Positions 8,823-18,421 of a DNA stretch of 57,999 nt are shown in pieces; position 1 is the stretch's first letter, and each line of letters starts with the position of its first letter. The notes under the pieces are model-generated. The model worked only from the letters and a program-made list of their open reading frames with translations. It was not told the DNA's origin and searched no databases. The stretch is from an uncultured Ruminococcus sp. (GTDB lineage Bacteria; Bacillota; Clostridia; Oscillospirales; Acutalibacteraceae). The position numbers and the translations under genes are program-made. The stretch spans positions 1 to 57,999 of the forward strand of contig CADANT010000022.1 of the NCBI GenBank assembly GCA_902789345.1, written 5' to 3'.

Positions 8823-9537
8823 CATTATTACTTTGTTCCCGGAAATGTGTCAAGCTGTGCTGAACGAAAGCATTATCGGCAGAGCCGTTGCAAAAGGCGC
8901 TGTAGAAATAGTGTACCACCAACTGCGTGATTATGCATATGACAAGCACAAAAGAGTTGACGATACCCCCTACGGCGGCGGTATGGGTATGGTAATGAAG
9001 TGTGAGCCTATAGCCCTTTGCTTTGAAGCAGTGTGCAATGAACTGGGTAAAAAGCCACATTTTATTTATATGTCCCCTGTAGGCAAGGTGCTTAACCAAA
9101 ACATTGTAAAGGAAATAGCCTCAAGCTATGATAATATATGCATCCTGTGCGGCCACTACGAGGGTGTAGACCAGCGTGTGCTTGATATGCTGATTGACGA
9201 AGAAATTTCAATAGGCGACTATGTATTGACAGGCGGCGAACTTCCTGCAATGGTTCTTGCAGACGCTGTATGCAGAATGTTGCCGGGCGTGCTTTCCAAC
9301 GAAGAATGTTTTACCGAGGAAAGCCACTATAACGGGCTTTTGGAGTACCCACAGTACACAAAGCCTGCTGTATGGCGTGAAAAGGAGGTTCCCCCTGTAC
9401 TGCTGTCGGGTCATCACGAAAATGTTGACAACTGGCGCAGACAGCAATCGCTTATTCGCACCAAGAATATCCGACCGGATATGTTTGAAAAAACAGAGCT
9501 TACCAAGCTTGACAAGAAGCTGTTGGAAAACCGGTAG
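8812..9537 (+). CDS. trmD: tRNA (guanine-N1)-methyltransferase TrmD
   Basis: This SPOUT methyltransferase makes m1G37 in tRNAs that read codons starting with C or G, preventing +1 frameshifts. The start MRIDIITLFPEMC, the DTPYGGGMGMVMK segment, and the trefoil-knot part (CGHYEGVDQRV, IGDYVLTGGELPAM) are all present. The ATG at 8812 follows AAAGGA with 9-base spacing. It is translationally coupled to rimM. A strong bidirectional terminator follows. Confidence 0.95.
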   Translation: MRIDIITLFPEMCQAVLNESIIGRAVAKGAVEIVYHQLRDYAYDKHKRVDDTPYGGGMGMVMKCEPIALCFEAVCNELGKKPHFIYMSPVGKVLNQNIVKEIASSYDNICILCGHYEGVDQRVLDMLIDEEISIGDYVLTGGELPAMVLADAVCRMLPGVLSNEECFTEESHYNGLLEYPQYTKPAVWREKEVPPVLLSGHHENVDNWRRQQSLIRTKNIRPDMFEKTELTKLDKKLLENR

Positions 9538-9589
9538 CCTTATATACTGCTGTTTTTGTGGTATGACAAATAAATTTAACTAAATTAAC

Positions 9590-9626
9590 AAAGGCGTAAC
9601 AGTCCAAATTATGACTGTTACGCCTT
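9590..9626. terminator. Bidirectional terminator between trmD and lysA
   Basis: A 15-bp stem (AAAGGCGTAACAGTC with GACTGTTACGCCTTT) and short loop lie between two converging genes. T-rich tracts flank both sides, so it can serve trmD on the plus strand and lysA on the minus strand. Confidence 0.9.
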
Positions 9627-9646
9627 TTATGTTTATATATTGGCAA

Positions 9647-10951
9647 TTATAAATCTAAGTCGTTAGCTACAAGGTCGTCGTAAGACTCTCTTTTAACTAT
9701 TAATCTTGCCTTGCCGTCCTTTACCATAACAATAGCCGGACGAGGGTTACGGTTATAGTTAGACGCCATAGAATAGTTGTATGCGCCTGTTGACAATACA
9801 GCCAGTGTGTCGCCTACCTGAACATCAGCTACAGGAGCATCCTTTTGGATAAGGTCACCGCTTTCACAGCATTTGCCCGCTACTGTAACCTTTTCGTTTG
9901 GCTCTTGGTCAGCCTTTCCTGCGTTTACAACAGTATATTCAGACTCATACAAGGCATATCTGATATTGTCGGTCATACCGCCGTCAACAGAAACATAGGT
10001 GCGAATGTTAGGAATTTCCTTTCTGCCGCCTACTGTGTAAAGTGTAATGCCAGCCTCACCTACAACAGAACGGCCAGGCTCCATATAAATAAACGGTACA
10101 GGAATATCATTTTCAGCCGCCTTTGCCTTTACAGCCTTTGAAACAGCCGCCATATAGTTATCATACGGTACAGGGTTGTCGTTCTCTGTATATTTAATAC
10201 CGTAGCCGCCGCCCAGGTTCAGCTCTGTAACCAAATGACCTGTTTCTCTCTTAATTTGACCGATAAAGTCCATCATAACCTCTGCGGCCTTAACAAACGG
10301 GTCAATATCAAATATTTGTGAACCAATGTGGCAGTGCAGTTCTGTTAAATCAACATTGCTAAGCTTTAGCGACTCCTTAACAGCCGCCATAGCTTCGCCT
10401 GTTTCAAGTGCAAAGCCAAACTTAGAATCAATTTGACCTGTCATTATAAAGTTGTGCGTATGTGCGTCAATACCCGGCTTAATACGCATAGATATTTTTA
10501 CAACCTTATTTTTCTCGTTGGCAATTTTATTTAAAAGCTCAAGCTCATAAAGGTTGTCAACAATAATTTTGCCTATATTGTAATCCAAAGCCATTCTAAG
10601 CTCTGCCTCTGTTTTATTGTTGCCGTGGAATTGAATCTTCTCAGGTGGGAAGTTTGCTTTCATAGCAGTGTAAATTTCACCGCCCGATACAACATCAAGT
10701 CCCATATTTTCGCTGTCTGCAAGCTGAACCAAAGCCTTACAGCTTAAAGCCTTGCTGGCATACATAGGAAGTCCTTTTCCGTCATAGTGAGTTTTTATTG
10801 AATTTACATACGATTTACAGGTGTTTCTTATAGTATCTTCATCCATTACATAAAGGGGTGTACCAAACTCTTTTGCAAGCTCTAATGTATCACAGCCGCC
10901 AATAGTAAGATGTCCTTTTTCATTTACATTTAAACAATCGTTTACAAACAT
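9647..10951 (-). CDS. lysA: Diaminopimelate decarboxylase
   Basis: This 434-residue PLP enzyme carries out the last step of lysine synthesis from meso-diaminopimelate. The PLP lysine is in MYASKALSCKAL near residue 66. The Gly-rich phosphate loop LGGGYGI and the C-terminal active-site segment CESGDLI follow in the family order (group IV decarboxylase, alanine-racemase-like barrel). The ATG at 10951 is preceded by GAAAGGAATG. It stands alone between a terminator and engB. Confidence 0.94.
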   Translation of the reverse strand: MFVNDCLNVNEKGHLTIGGCDTLELAKEFGTPLYVMDEDTIRNTCKSYVNSIKTHYDGKGLPMYASKALSCKALVQLADSENMGLDVVSGGEIYTAMKANFPPEKIQFHGNNKTEAELRMALDYNIGKIIVDNLYELELLNKIANEKNKVVKISMRIKPGIDAHTHNFIMTGQIDSKFGFALETGEAMAAVKESLKLSNVDLTELHCHIGSQIFDIDPFVKAAEVMMDFIGQIKRETGHLVTELNLGGGYGIKYTENDNPVPYDNYMAAVSKAVKAKAAENDIPVPFIYMEPGRSVVGEAGITLYTVGGRKEIPNIRTYVSVDGGMTDNIRYALYESEYTVVNAGKADQEPNEKVTVAGKCCESGDLIQKDAPVADVQVGDTLAVLSTGAYNYSMASNYNRNPRPAIVMVKDGKARLIVKRESYDDLVANDLDL

Positions 10952-11003
10952 TGCTTACATTCCTTTCATTCTAAATTAATGAACAAATGTATTATACATT
11001 ATT

Positions 11004-11597
11004 TCAACTGCATTTTTCAACTGATTTCGATATATATTCTCTTATTTCTTCAATTCCCATGCCCTTTGTGGAGGAAACCGGGAAAGTAGGTATGCTGCCA
11101 TACTGGGAAAGTATGGAGTTAATCAGCTCCAGCTGTGCAGTCTGCTGCGTCTTTTTTAGCTTGTCCTGCTTGGTCAGTGCCACTGCAAAAGGTAATTTTG
11201 CGTCTACTAAAAATTTAATCATATTCAAATCGTCAACAGTAGGCTTGTGTCGCATATCGACTATTTGAACTATTAAAGCAAAATTTCTGTCCTGGGCAAA
11301 ATATCCCTCTACAAGTTCTGCCCAGCGCACCTTTTCTGCGTGGGAAACCTTTGCGTAGCCGTAGCCAGGTAAATCCACCAAATTAAATGTATTGTCTACA
11401 TTAAAGAAATTTATAGTGCCTGTTTTGCCCGGCTGTCCGCTTACCCTGGCTAGGGCTTTTCTGTTTACAATTTTATTAATAAGGGAGGATTTACCTACAT
11501 TTGACCTGCCGGAAAAAACCACCTCAGGCAGCTCACTGCTTTTAAGCTGAGAGGCCTTTCCCGCCGCCATAGTAAATTCTGCATTTGAAAAATTCAT
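11004..11597 (-). CDS. engB: Ribosome-biogenesis GTPase EngB (YsxC)
   Basis: This GTPase is needed for 50S assembly. It carries G1 SGRSNVGKSSLIN, G3 DLPGYGYAK and G4 LTKQDKL in order. The ATG at 11597 (MNFSNAEF) is used because AAGGAGG lies just upstream; the longer frame to 11630 overlaps lon. It follows lon within 11 bases and is the last gene of the lon cluster. Confidence 0.93.
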   Translation of the reverse strand: MNFSNAEFTMAAGKASQLKSSELPEVVFSGRSNVGKSSLINKIVNRKALARVSGQPGKTGTINFFNVDNTFNLVDLPGYGYAKVSHAEKVRWAELVEGYFAQDRNFALIVQIVDMRHKPTVDDLNMIKFLVDAKLPFAVALTKQDKLKKTQQTAQLELINSILSQYGSIPTFPVSSTKGMGIEEIREYISKSVEKCS

Positions 11598-11607
11598 AAT
11601 TTCCTCC

Positions 11608-14022
11608 TTACTGCACCGTAGGGCTAACAAGCTTAGCCTGCTTTTTAGACGGCTTAGCTTTTGTACTGCGAACAGTTTTGCCGTTTACCAGTGCAATATC
11701 AAGCACCTGCTCTATTCTGCTTACAGGCTTAAATTCTACCGCCTCTTTTACTACAGGGTCTACCTCATACAGGTCAGGCTCGTTGTCACTGGGGATTATT
11801 ACGGTTTTCACACCTACACGGTATGCCGCCATAGTTTTCTCCTTTAGTCCACCTATAGGCAAAACTCTGCCACGCAATGTTATTTCACCTGTCATAGCCA
11901 CATCTCGCCTTACAGGCTTGCCGGTAAGGGCAGAAACAAGGGCTGTTGTCATTGTAACGCCTGCTGACGGGCCGTCCTTTGGCACTGCGCCCTCAGGGGC
12001 ATGAATATGTATATCGTATTTTTTGTAGAAATCTGCGTCATAATTCTGCTTTACAGCCATTGCCCTTGCGCAGCTTATGGCGATTTTTGCGGATTCCTTC
12101 ATAACATCGCCCAAAGAGCCTGTCAACTCAATTTTACCCGTACCTGGCAACAATGCCACCTCTATAGGAAGCGTTGTACCGCCAACTGCAGTCCACGCCA
12201 GGCCGTTTACCAAGCCCACTGCGTCAGCCGGCTCAATAGTATCAGGCTTATATTTTTTAGGCCCTAAAAGCTGTTCAAGCACCTTAGGCGTAACAGAAAC
12301 CTTGTAATTCTCATCACGCACTATTTCAACAGCCGCCTTACGCAGTAAATCATTTATTCTGCGCTCCAAATTACGCACGCCGGCCTCACGGGTATAGCTG
12401 TCTATAAGCTCATACATAGCTGATTTGGATATTTTAAACTGACTTGCCTTTATGCCGGAGTTTTTCAGTGATTTTGGCAGTAAATGCTTTTTGGCTATAT
12501 TGAATTTTTCCTCACGGGTATAGCTGTCAACAGTTATAATATCCATTCTGTCAAGCAGCGGTTCCGGTATTGCCGAATAATCGTTAGCTGTGGCAATAAA
12601 GAACACATGGCTAAGGTCATAAGGCAAATCAATGTAGTGGTCAACAAAGGAATGGTTCTGCTCGCTGTCAAGCACCTCAAGCAGTGCAGAGGTTGGGTCT
12701 CCCTTGTAGTCGTTGCCCAGCTTGTCTATTTCATCAAGAATAATTACGGGATTAGAAGTTTCAGCAAGCTTAATTGCATTCATTACTCTGCCCATCATAG
12801 CGCCAATATAAGTTCTGCGGTGTCCACGAATTTCAGACTCGTCGTGTACGCCTCCTAAGGCAATACGCTGGCACTTTCTGCTTATTGCCCGGGCAATAGA
12901 CTGAGCAATAGATGTTTTTCCCACACCCGGCGGGCCTACAAAGCACAGTATCTGCCCTTTGACATCAGGAGACAATTTTCTTACTGCAAGGGTTTCAACA
13001 ATTCTTTCCTTAACTTTTGTCAAACCGTAGTGGTTTTTGTCTAAAACATACTGTGCATAATCTACATCAATTACCTCTTGGTCAAAGGTGTTCCACGGCA
13101 GTTCAAGGCAGGTATCAAGATAATTTCGTATTACATTTGCCTCCTGGGAACCCAGCGGCAAACTTGTAAGTTTTTCGCACTCTTTAACAAGCACCTTTTC
13201 TACCTCTTCGGAAAGGTGAAGCTCTTGAACCTTATTAAGATACTCCTTTGCCTCCTGGGTAGATTCATCGTCAATGTTAAGCTCGTCCTCCAAAACTCTA
13301 AGCTGTTCCCTTAGGTAATATTCCCTTTGCCCCTCGTCTATTCTTTCACGGGTCATTTTATGAACGGAATCTTCAATTTCAAGTATAAAAACCTCATCTG
13401 TAAGGTAGGTAATAAGCTTCTGCTGTCTTTCCTCAACATTAATTGCCTCAAGCAGCTCCTGCTTTCTTTCGTATTCCATTCTGGTGTTGCCGGCAATAAG
13501 GTCGCAAATTTTTCCCGGTTCTCTGGAAGTTGAAATTTTATAAACAACATCAGACGGGAACTTCGGCACTAAGTTAAGGTACCTTTCAAAAATGTCCTTA
13601 ATAGACCTTGTAAATGCTGTTTCAGTTACCTCGTCGTCATAAACATCCTCAACAGGGGAAATTAAGCCTGTAAGATACTGCTGCTCAGAGCATGCACCCA
13701 ATACCTTTGCACGGTACTTACCCTCAACAATAACTCTTATAATATTGTCAGGCTGTCTTAGTATTTGCTTAACCTCTGCAACTACACCTACAGAGTACAA
13801 ATCGTCAATAGTAGGCTTGTCTGTTTCAATTTCCTTTTGAGCAGTAACAAAAATAAGCTGGTCTGTAGTCATTGCCTTTTCTATAGCAAGTGCAGACATT
13901 TTTCTGCCAACATCAAAGTGGAGAACCATTTCCGGAAACACTACCATTCCACGCAAAGCCAGCATTGGCATCTCTATAAAATCATCAACATTTAATTCAG
14001 TATTTTCTTCTGTCTGTTTCAT
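11608..14022 (-). CDS. lon: ATP-dependent Lon protease (LonA)
   Basis: This 804-residue AAA+ protease degrades misfolded and regulatory proteins. The N-terminal substrate domain (~1-205) starts ELNVDDFIEMPMLALRGMVVFP. Walker A GPPGVGKTS and Walker B ILDEIDKLG lie in the middle. The C-terminal protease domain carries the Ser-Lys dyad region PKDGPSAGVTM near 680. Length and order are normal. The short C-terminal tail is Lys-rich. It lies directly after clpX, with its own ribosome binding site AGGAGG. Confidence 0.95.
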   Translation of the reverse strand: MKQTEENTELNVDDFIEMPMLALRGMVVFPEMVLHFDVGRKMSALAIEKAMTTDQLIFVTAQKEIETDKPTIDDLYSVGVVAEVKQILRQPDNIIRVIVEGKYRAKVLGACSEQQYLTGLISPVEDVYDDEVTETAFTRSIKDIFERYLNLVPKFPSDVVYKISTSREPGKICDLIAGNTRMEYERKQELLEAINVEERQQKLITYLTDEVFILEIEDSVHKMTRERIDEGQREYYLREQLRVLEDELNIDDESTQEAKEYLNKVQELHLSEEVEKVLVKECEKLTSLPLGSQEANVIRNYLDTCLELPWNTFDQEVIDVDYAQYVLDKNHYGLTKVKERIVETLAVRKLSPDVKGQILCFVGPPGVGKTSIAQSIARAISRKCQRIALGGVHDESEIRGHRRTYIGAMMGRVMNAIKLAETSNPVIILDEIDKLGNDYKGDPTSALLEVLDSEQNHSFVDHYIDLPYDLSHVFFIATANDYSAIPEPLLDRMDIITVDSYTREEKFNIAKKHLLPKSLKNSGIKASQFKISKSAMYELIDSYTREAGVRNLERRINDLLRKAAVEIVRDENYKVSVTPKVLEQLLGPKKYKPDTIEPADAVGLVNGLAWTAVGGTTLPIEVALLPGTGKIELTGSLGDVMKESAKIAISCARAMAVKQNYDADFYKKYDIHIHAPEGAVPKDGPSAGVTMTTALVSALTGKPVRRDVAMTGEITLRGRVLPIGGLKEKTMAAYRVGVKTVIIPSDNEPDLYEVDPVVKEAVEFKPVSRIEQVLDIALVNGKTVRSTKAKPSKKQAKLVSPTVQ

Positions 14023-14133
14023 AATACGCCTCCTTTAGCTATTGTCAGCATATAACTAATGCTGCAGAATAATCATAATAATTCTGCTAATTGTAATAAT
14101 CAGCATTTCTAAAACTATAACATAAAAACAACA

Positions 14134-14161
14134 AGGCTGCAACTAAATATAGTTACAGCCT
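14134..14161 (-). terminator. Terminator of clpX
   Basis: On the minus strand the stem AGGCTGTAACT pairs with AGTTGCAGCCT over a 6-base loop, followed by TGTTGTTTTTATG. It sits between clpX and lon and suggests that lon also has its own promoter in the following ~110 bases. Confidence 0.75.
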
Positions 14162-14190
14162 AACATAATTAAAAGAATTTAGAAAGCAAA

Positions 14191-15510
14191 TTAACCTGCA
14201 TTGCTGCGCTTAACCTTTTTCTTTGCTTCCTTTCTGTCGGATACATCATCTGTAAGCAGCTTACGCTCTTGATTGTGGATGATAGTAACCACTGACGGAT
14301 CCTTAACGGTTTCTGCTGAAATAATAACCTTTTCTATGGTAACATCTGACGGTACTTTAAACATTAAATCCATCAGCAGGTTTTCCATAATGGAACGCAG
14401 ACCTCTTGCGCCTGTGTTTTCCTTTTGAGCCTTTTCAGCAATAGCCTCCATTGCGCCGTCTTCAAATTCAAGCTCTACATTATCAAGCTCAAATATTTTC
14501 TTGTACTGCTTAACAAGAGAGTTTTTCGGCTCTGTAAGAATTCTTATAAAGCCCTCTTTATCAATGGCATTAAGATGTGTTATAACAGGAAGTCTGCCAA
14601 TAAGCTCCGGAATAAGACCATACTTTACAAGGTCGTGAGGAACTACATTTTTCATCCAGTCAGTTTCGTTTGAAATCTGCTCTTTAGACTTAACCTCTGC
14701 CCCAAAGCCGATAGAGCTGTTAGACACCCTGTGCTCCATTGTTTTTTCCAAACCGTCAAAAGCACCGCCGCAAATAAACAAAATGTCCTTTGTATTTATA
14801 GGCAGATACTCCTGCTGAGGGTGTTTTCTGCCACCTTGCGGAGGAACATTTGCAACGGTACCCTCTAGGATTTTCAGCAGCGCCTGCTGTACGCCCTCAC
14901 CGCTGACATCACGGGTAATTGAAGGGTTTTCTGACTTTCTTGATATTTTATCAATTTCATCAATATAAATAATACCCTGCTCTGCCCTTGCAATGTCGTA
15001 GTCGGCAGCCTGAATAAGACGAAGAAGAATATTTTCAACATCTTCACCTACATAACCTGCCTGTGTAAGTGTAGTTGCGTCAGCAATGGCAAAAGGAACA
15101 TCTAGTATCTTTGCCAAGGTTTGCGCCAAGAATGTTTTGCCTGTACCTGTAGGACCAAGCATTAAAACATTACTTTTTACAAAATCTACATCAGTGTCTG
15201 TATTGTATATTCTTTTGTAGTGGTTGTACACGGCTACACAAAGGGTTTTCTTTGCCTCTTCCTGACCAACAACATACTCGTCAAGCTTTTGCTTGATTTG
15301 CTCAGGCTTCAGCAATGTTTTATAACTGCCTGCCTCTTTGCCGTGGTATTCGTCAACAGCCGGCCGGCTATCGTTTAAAATGGACTGGCACAGACCAATA
15401 CATTCCTCACAAATATAAACACCGTTACCCTCAATAAGTCTGCCCGACTCATTTTGTGGTCTGCCGCAAAATGAGCAGCACAGCTTTCGCTTGTCATCCT
15501 TGCTTGCCAT
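14191..15510 (-). CDS. clpX: ClpX, ATPase subunit of ClpXP
   Basis: This AAA+ unfoldase feeds proteins into ClpP. The N-terminal zinc-binding domain has CCSFCGRPQ and CEEC. Walker A is GPTGTGKTF, Walker [11 protein letters not shown], and the ClpP-contacting IGF loop appears in NSSIGFGAE near residue 267. At 439 residues the length is normal, with a basic C-terminal tail (KKKVKRS). It follows clpP by 29 bases. Confidence 0.95.
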   Translation of the reverse strand: MASKDDKRKLCCSFCGRPQNESGRLIEGNGVYICEECIGLCQSILNDSRPAVDEYHGKEAGSYKTLLKPEQIKQKLDEYVVGQEEAKKTLCVAVYNHYKRIYNTDTDVDFVKSNVLMLGPTGTGKTFLAQTLAKILDVPFAIADATTLTQAGYVGEDVENILLRLIQAADYDIARAEQGIIYIDEIDKISRKSENPSITRDVSGEGVQQALLKILEGTVANVPPQGGRKHPQQEYLPINTKDILFICGGAFDGLEKTMEHRVSNSSIGFGAEVKSKEQISNETDWMKNVVPHDLVKYGLIPELIGRLPVITHLNAIDKEGFIRILTEPKNSLVKQYKKIFELDNVELEFEDGAMEAIAEKAQKENTGARGLRSIMENLLMDLMFKVPSDVTIEKVIISAETVKDPSVVTIIHNQERKLLTDDVSDRKEAKKKVKRSNAG

Positions 15511-15539
15511 AGTACAACTCCTTTCTTTTGAAAATTAAA

Positions 15540-16133
15540 TTATCTCTGCATTACCTTGTCGATTAAACCATAATCGCACGCCTCTTGTGCAGACATAAAG
15601 TTATCACGGTCTGTATCCTTTTCAATAACCTCAAGAGGCTGGTTTGTATTGTCAGCAAGAATTTTATTTAGTCTTGCCTTTATACGGTCAATATAATTTG
15701 CATGTATCATAATGTCCGAAGCCTGACCCTGGAAACCGCCTAAAGGCTGGTGAATCATAATATCAGAGTTTGGCAAAGCATATCTTTTGCCCTTTGCTCC
15801 GGATGAAAGTAAAAATGCACCCATACTTGCTGCCATACCCATACAAATTGTAGAAACATCACACTTAATGTACTGCATTGTGTCATAAATAGACATACCT
15901 GCTGTAACAGAACCACCCGGGCTGTTTATATACAGTGAAATATCCTTTGTTGGGTCTTGGCTTTCAAGATATAAAAGCTGTGCAACAACCAAGCTTGCAG
16001 AAGCGTCGTTTACTTCTCCTGTAAGCATAACAATTCTTTCGCTTAACAAACGGGAGAAAATATCATACGAACGCTCGCCTCTGCTTGTTTGCTCAACAAC
16101 ATAAGGCACTAAATTACTATTTCTAATTTCCAT
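15540..16133 (-). CDS. clpP: ATP-dependent Clp protease proteolytic subunit
   Basis: This 197-residue serine peptidase forms the tetradecameric chamber of ClpXP. The nucleophile is in [16 protein letters not shown], the catalytic His in [15 protein letters not shown], and the Asp follows near residue 172. The N-terminal [15 protein letters not shown] is typical. The ATG at 16133 has GAAAGGAATG upstream. It lies between tig and clpX. Confidence 0.95.
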   Translation of the reverse strand: MEIRNSNLVPYVVEQTSRGERSYDIFSRLLSERIVMLTGEVNDASASLVVAQLLYLESQDPTKDISLYINSPGGSVTAGMSIYDTMQYIKCDVSTICMGMAASMGAFLLSSGAKGKRYALPNSDIMIHQPLGGFQGQASDIMIHANYIDRIKARLNKILADNTNQPLEVIEKDTDRDNFMSAQEACDYGLIDKVMQR

Positions 16134-16348
16134 CTTAAAACATTCCTTTCAAAATACATTATATTTAAGGCAACACCGCAAAGCCGCCGCTTATTAATTT
16201 TATGCTGTGTTTAAAATCACAAAGCAAATGTAGAATACGCAGTCCGCAATACCTGTACAGCGCCGCCTTTCAGTAAGTCCCCAAAACTAACCGCCGCTTA
16301 TTACTTATATAATACTAGGCAAAACATAATGTAAATATTCATGAAAGA
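16134..16348. other. Intergenic region between tig and clpP
   Basis: About 215 bases without a gene. It must hold the end of the tig transcript or a promoter for clpP. The motif CCGCCGCTTATTA occurs twice, at about 16182 and 16291. I see no convincing CtsR-type operator or terminator. Confidence 0.3.
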
Positions 16349-17632
16349 TTAATTATTGGCAATAGCACTTTCCTTTACAAAGTCCATAGCCTTTTCTACA
16401 GCTATGTCTTTCTTTAGCTCGTCTGCAGCAATTGCAGCCTTTACCTTGTCAATATCCATCTTATATGTTTCAGCAAGTCTGCTGTACTCTGCCTCTAGGT
16501 CTTCGTCAGAAACATCTGTAAAGCCCTCTTGCTGTGCAATCTTCTCAAGTGCAAGTCTTAGCTTAACTCTCTTTTCAGCCTCCGGCTTGTAAGAATTCTT
16601 AACAGCCTCAGCGTCCATACCCATATACTGTAGGTATGTGTTCATATCTAGGCCCTGTGAACGCAAACGCATATCAAACTCACGCATCATATCGTTTACC
16701 TTGTTGTCATACATAGCCTCAGGAATTTCACCCTTTAGCAGTTCACAAAGCTTTGTTACAAGTTGATTTTCAACATCAGCGTCAGACTCTTTCTGCAGCT
16801 TTTCAGCCAATTCGTCAGTAACCTGAGCCTTGTATTCCTCAACAGTTTCCTTATCGCTTACATCCATAACAAAGTCGTTGTCAAGCTCAGGAAGCTCCTT
16901 TGTCTTAATTTCGTGAAGCTTAATCTTAAACTCACTTTCCTTGCCTGCAAGCTCGTCAACCTGGTAGTCCTCCGGGAAAGTAACCTTAATTGTAAACTCG
17001 TCGCCTGTGTTCTTGCCGACAATCTGCTCCTCAAAGCCAGGAATAAACTGTCCGCTGCCCAGTGTTAGGTTGAAGTTTTCAGCCCTGCCGCCCTCAAAAG
17101 CTTCGCCGTCAACAAAGCCCTCAAAGTCAATTACTGTAATATCGCCGTCCTGTGCAGGTCTGTCTTCTACAGTAACAAGTCTGCTGTTTCTGTCTCTCTG
17201 CTTGTCAATTTCTTCATTTACAAGCTCTTCTGTAACCTCTGTTGACTTTGGTGTTACCTGAATGCCCTCGTAGTCGCTGATTTCAACCTCCGGCTTTACA
17301 ACAACAACAGCCTTAAAGGTCAAACCGTCCTTGCCAACTTCTTCTACAGAAACATCGTCTACAGCTACAACATCAAGCTTAGCCTCTTCTACTGCGTCAG
17401 CAAGCGCTGTTGGATATATATTCTGAATAGCGTCATCGTAAAATACGCCTTCCCCGTACATTTTTTCAATAATTGCCTTTGGTGCCTTACCCTTACGGAA
17501 ACCAGGAATGCTGATCTTCTTAACTTCCTTGCGGTAAACACTGTTTACTGCGTCTGTAAATGTCTTGCCGTCAACCTCAACAACAAGCTCGTGTTTGTTA
17601 GTTTCTACACAATTTGCAGATTTTAGACTCAT
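16349..17632 (-). CDS. tig: Trigger factor
   Basis: This ribosome-associated chaperone and prolyl isomerase has 427 residues. The N-terminal ribosome-binding signature is FRKGKAP near residues 42-50. The FKBP-type domain (~160-245) contains FEGFVDGEAFEGG and GSGQFIPGFEEQI. A helical C-terminal cradle follows. The ribosome binding site GGAGGAAAA precedes the ATG. It heads the tig-clpP-clpX-lon-engB cluster, the classic Firmicute arrangement. Confidence 0.95.
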   Translation of the reverse strand: MSLKSANCVETNKHELVVEVDGKTFTDAVNSVYRKEVKKISIPGFRKGKAPKAIIEKMYGEGVFYDDAIQNIYPTALADAVEEAKLDVVAVDDVSVEEVGKDGLTFKAVVVVKPEVEISDYEGIQVTPKSTEVTEELVNEEIDKQRDRNSRLVTVEDRPAQDGDITVIDFEGFVDGEAFEGGRAENFNLTLGSGQFIPGFEEQIVGKNTGDEFTIKVTFPEDYQVDELAGKESEFKIKLHEIKTKELPELDNDFVMDVSDKETVEEYKAQVTDELAEKLQKESDADVENQLVTKLCELLKGEIPEAMYDNKVNDMMREFDMRLRSQGLDMNTYLQYMGMDAEAVKNSYKPEAEKRVKLRLALEKIAQQEGFTDVSDEDLEAEYSRLAETYKMDIDKVKAAIAADELKKDIAVEKAMDFVKESAIANN

Positions 17633-17731
17633 GTTTATTTTCCTCCTGAATTGTTATGTTGAGTTGCGATTTATTATAACATAACAAGTATTATTTTTCT
17701 ATACCTAAATACAAAAAATTGTAATAGTACA

Positions 17732-18421
17732 TCATCTTACAAGTATCGGCACAAATTTCACATAATCACTGGAAATAAGCTTAAAATTTATGCCCTCAAA
17801 TTCGCCTGTTACAGCTTTTTTAGCTACATTTGAACCATGCAAATGGCCGTAGTAGCACTTTTTAATATTATATTCTTTAAGAACATTTAATATGTCGTCA
17901 CAGCGTTGGTCGCCGTACACCGGCGGATAGTGCAAAAACACAACAGGCTCAAGACCTGTTTTAAGTGCCTCTGTAATAGAGGTGCGCAGTCTGCCTACCT
18001 CTCTGTTAAGCACCTTTTTGTCACTGTCGGCTTCTGCATCGTAAAACCAACCTCTGGTACCGCATACGGCATATTCACCTACTGCCTTTGCAGAGTTGAA
18101 AACAATCTCTATAGAATCAAAACCGTTTTCCTTAAGATAATTTTCTATCTTTCGTCTTGTGTCCCACCAATAGTCGTGGTTGCCCTTTAAAAACAGCTTT
18201 TTACCCGGCAGGTTATGAATAAACTTAAAATCCTCGTAGCACTCGTTAAGCTTCATAGCCCACGATATATCGCCCGGAATTACAACGGTATCTTCATCTG
18301 TAACAAGGCTTCGCCAATTCTTTTCAAGTCTTTCCTCGTAATTGTCCCACCCACGAAAAATATTCATAGGCTTGTTTGTTCCAAAAGAAAGGTGCAAATC
18401 GGCTATTACGAATAAAGACAT
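17732..18421 (-). CDS. Calcineurin-like metallophosphoesterase
   Basis: This 229-residue protein has the full metal-binding set: IADLHLS, GDISWAM, GNHDYWW, FLHYPPVYG and YYGHLHG. It belongs to a group of small cytoplasmic phosphoesterases whose substrate is not established. Its ATG shares one base with the thrC stop (TAATG), so it is translationally coupled to thrC, although no shared pathway is evident. Confidence 0.87.
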   Translation of the reverse strand: MSLFVIADLHLSFGTNKPMNIFRGWDNYEERLEKNWRSLVTDEDTVVIPGDISWAMKLNECYEDFKFIHNLPGKKLFLKGNHDYWWDTRRKIENYLKENGFDSIEIVFNSAKAVGEYAVCGTRGWFYDAEADSDKKVLNREVGRLRTSITEALKTGLEPVVFLHYPPVYGDQRCDDILNVLKEYNIKKCYYGHLHGSNVAKKAVTGEFEGINFKLISSDYVKFVPILVR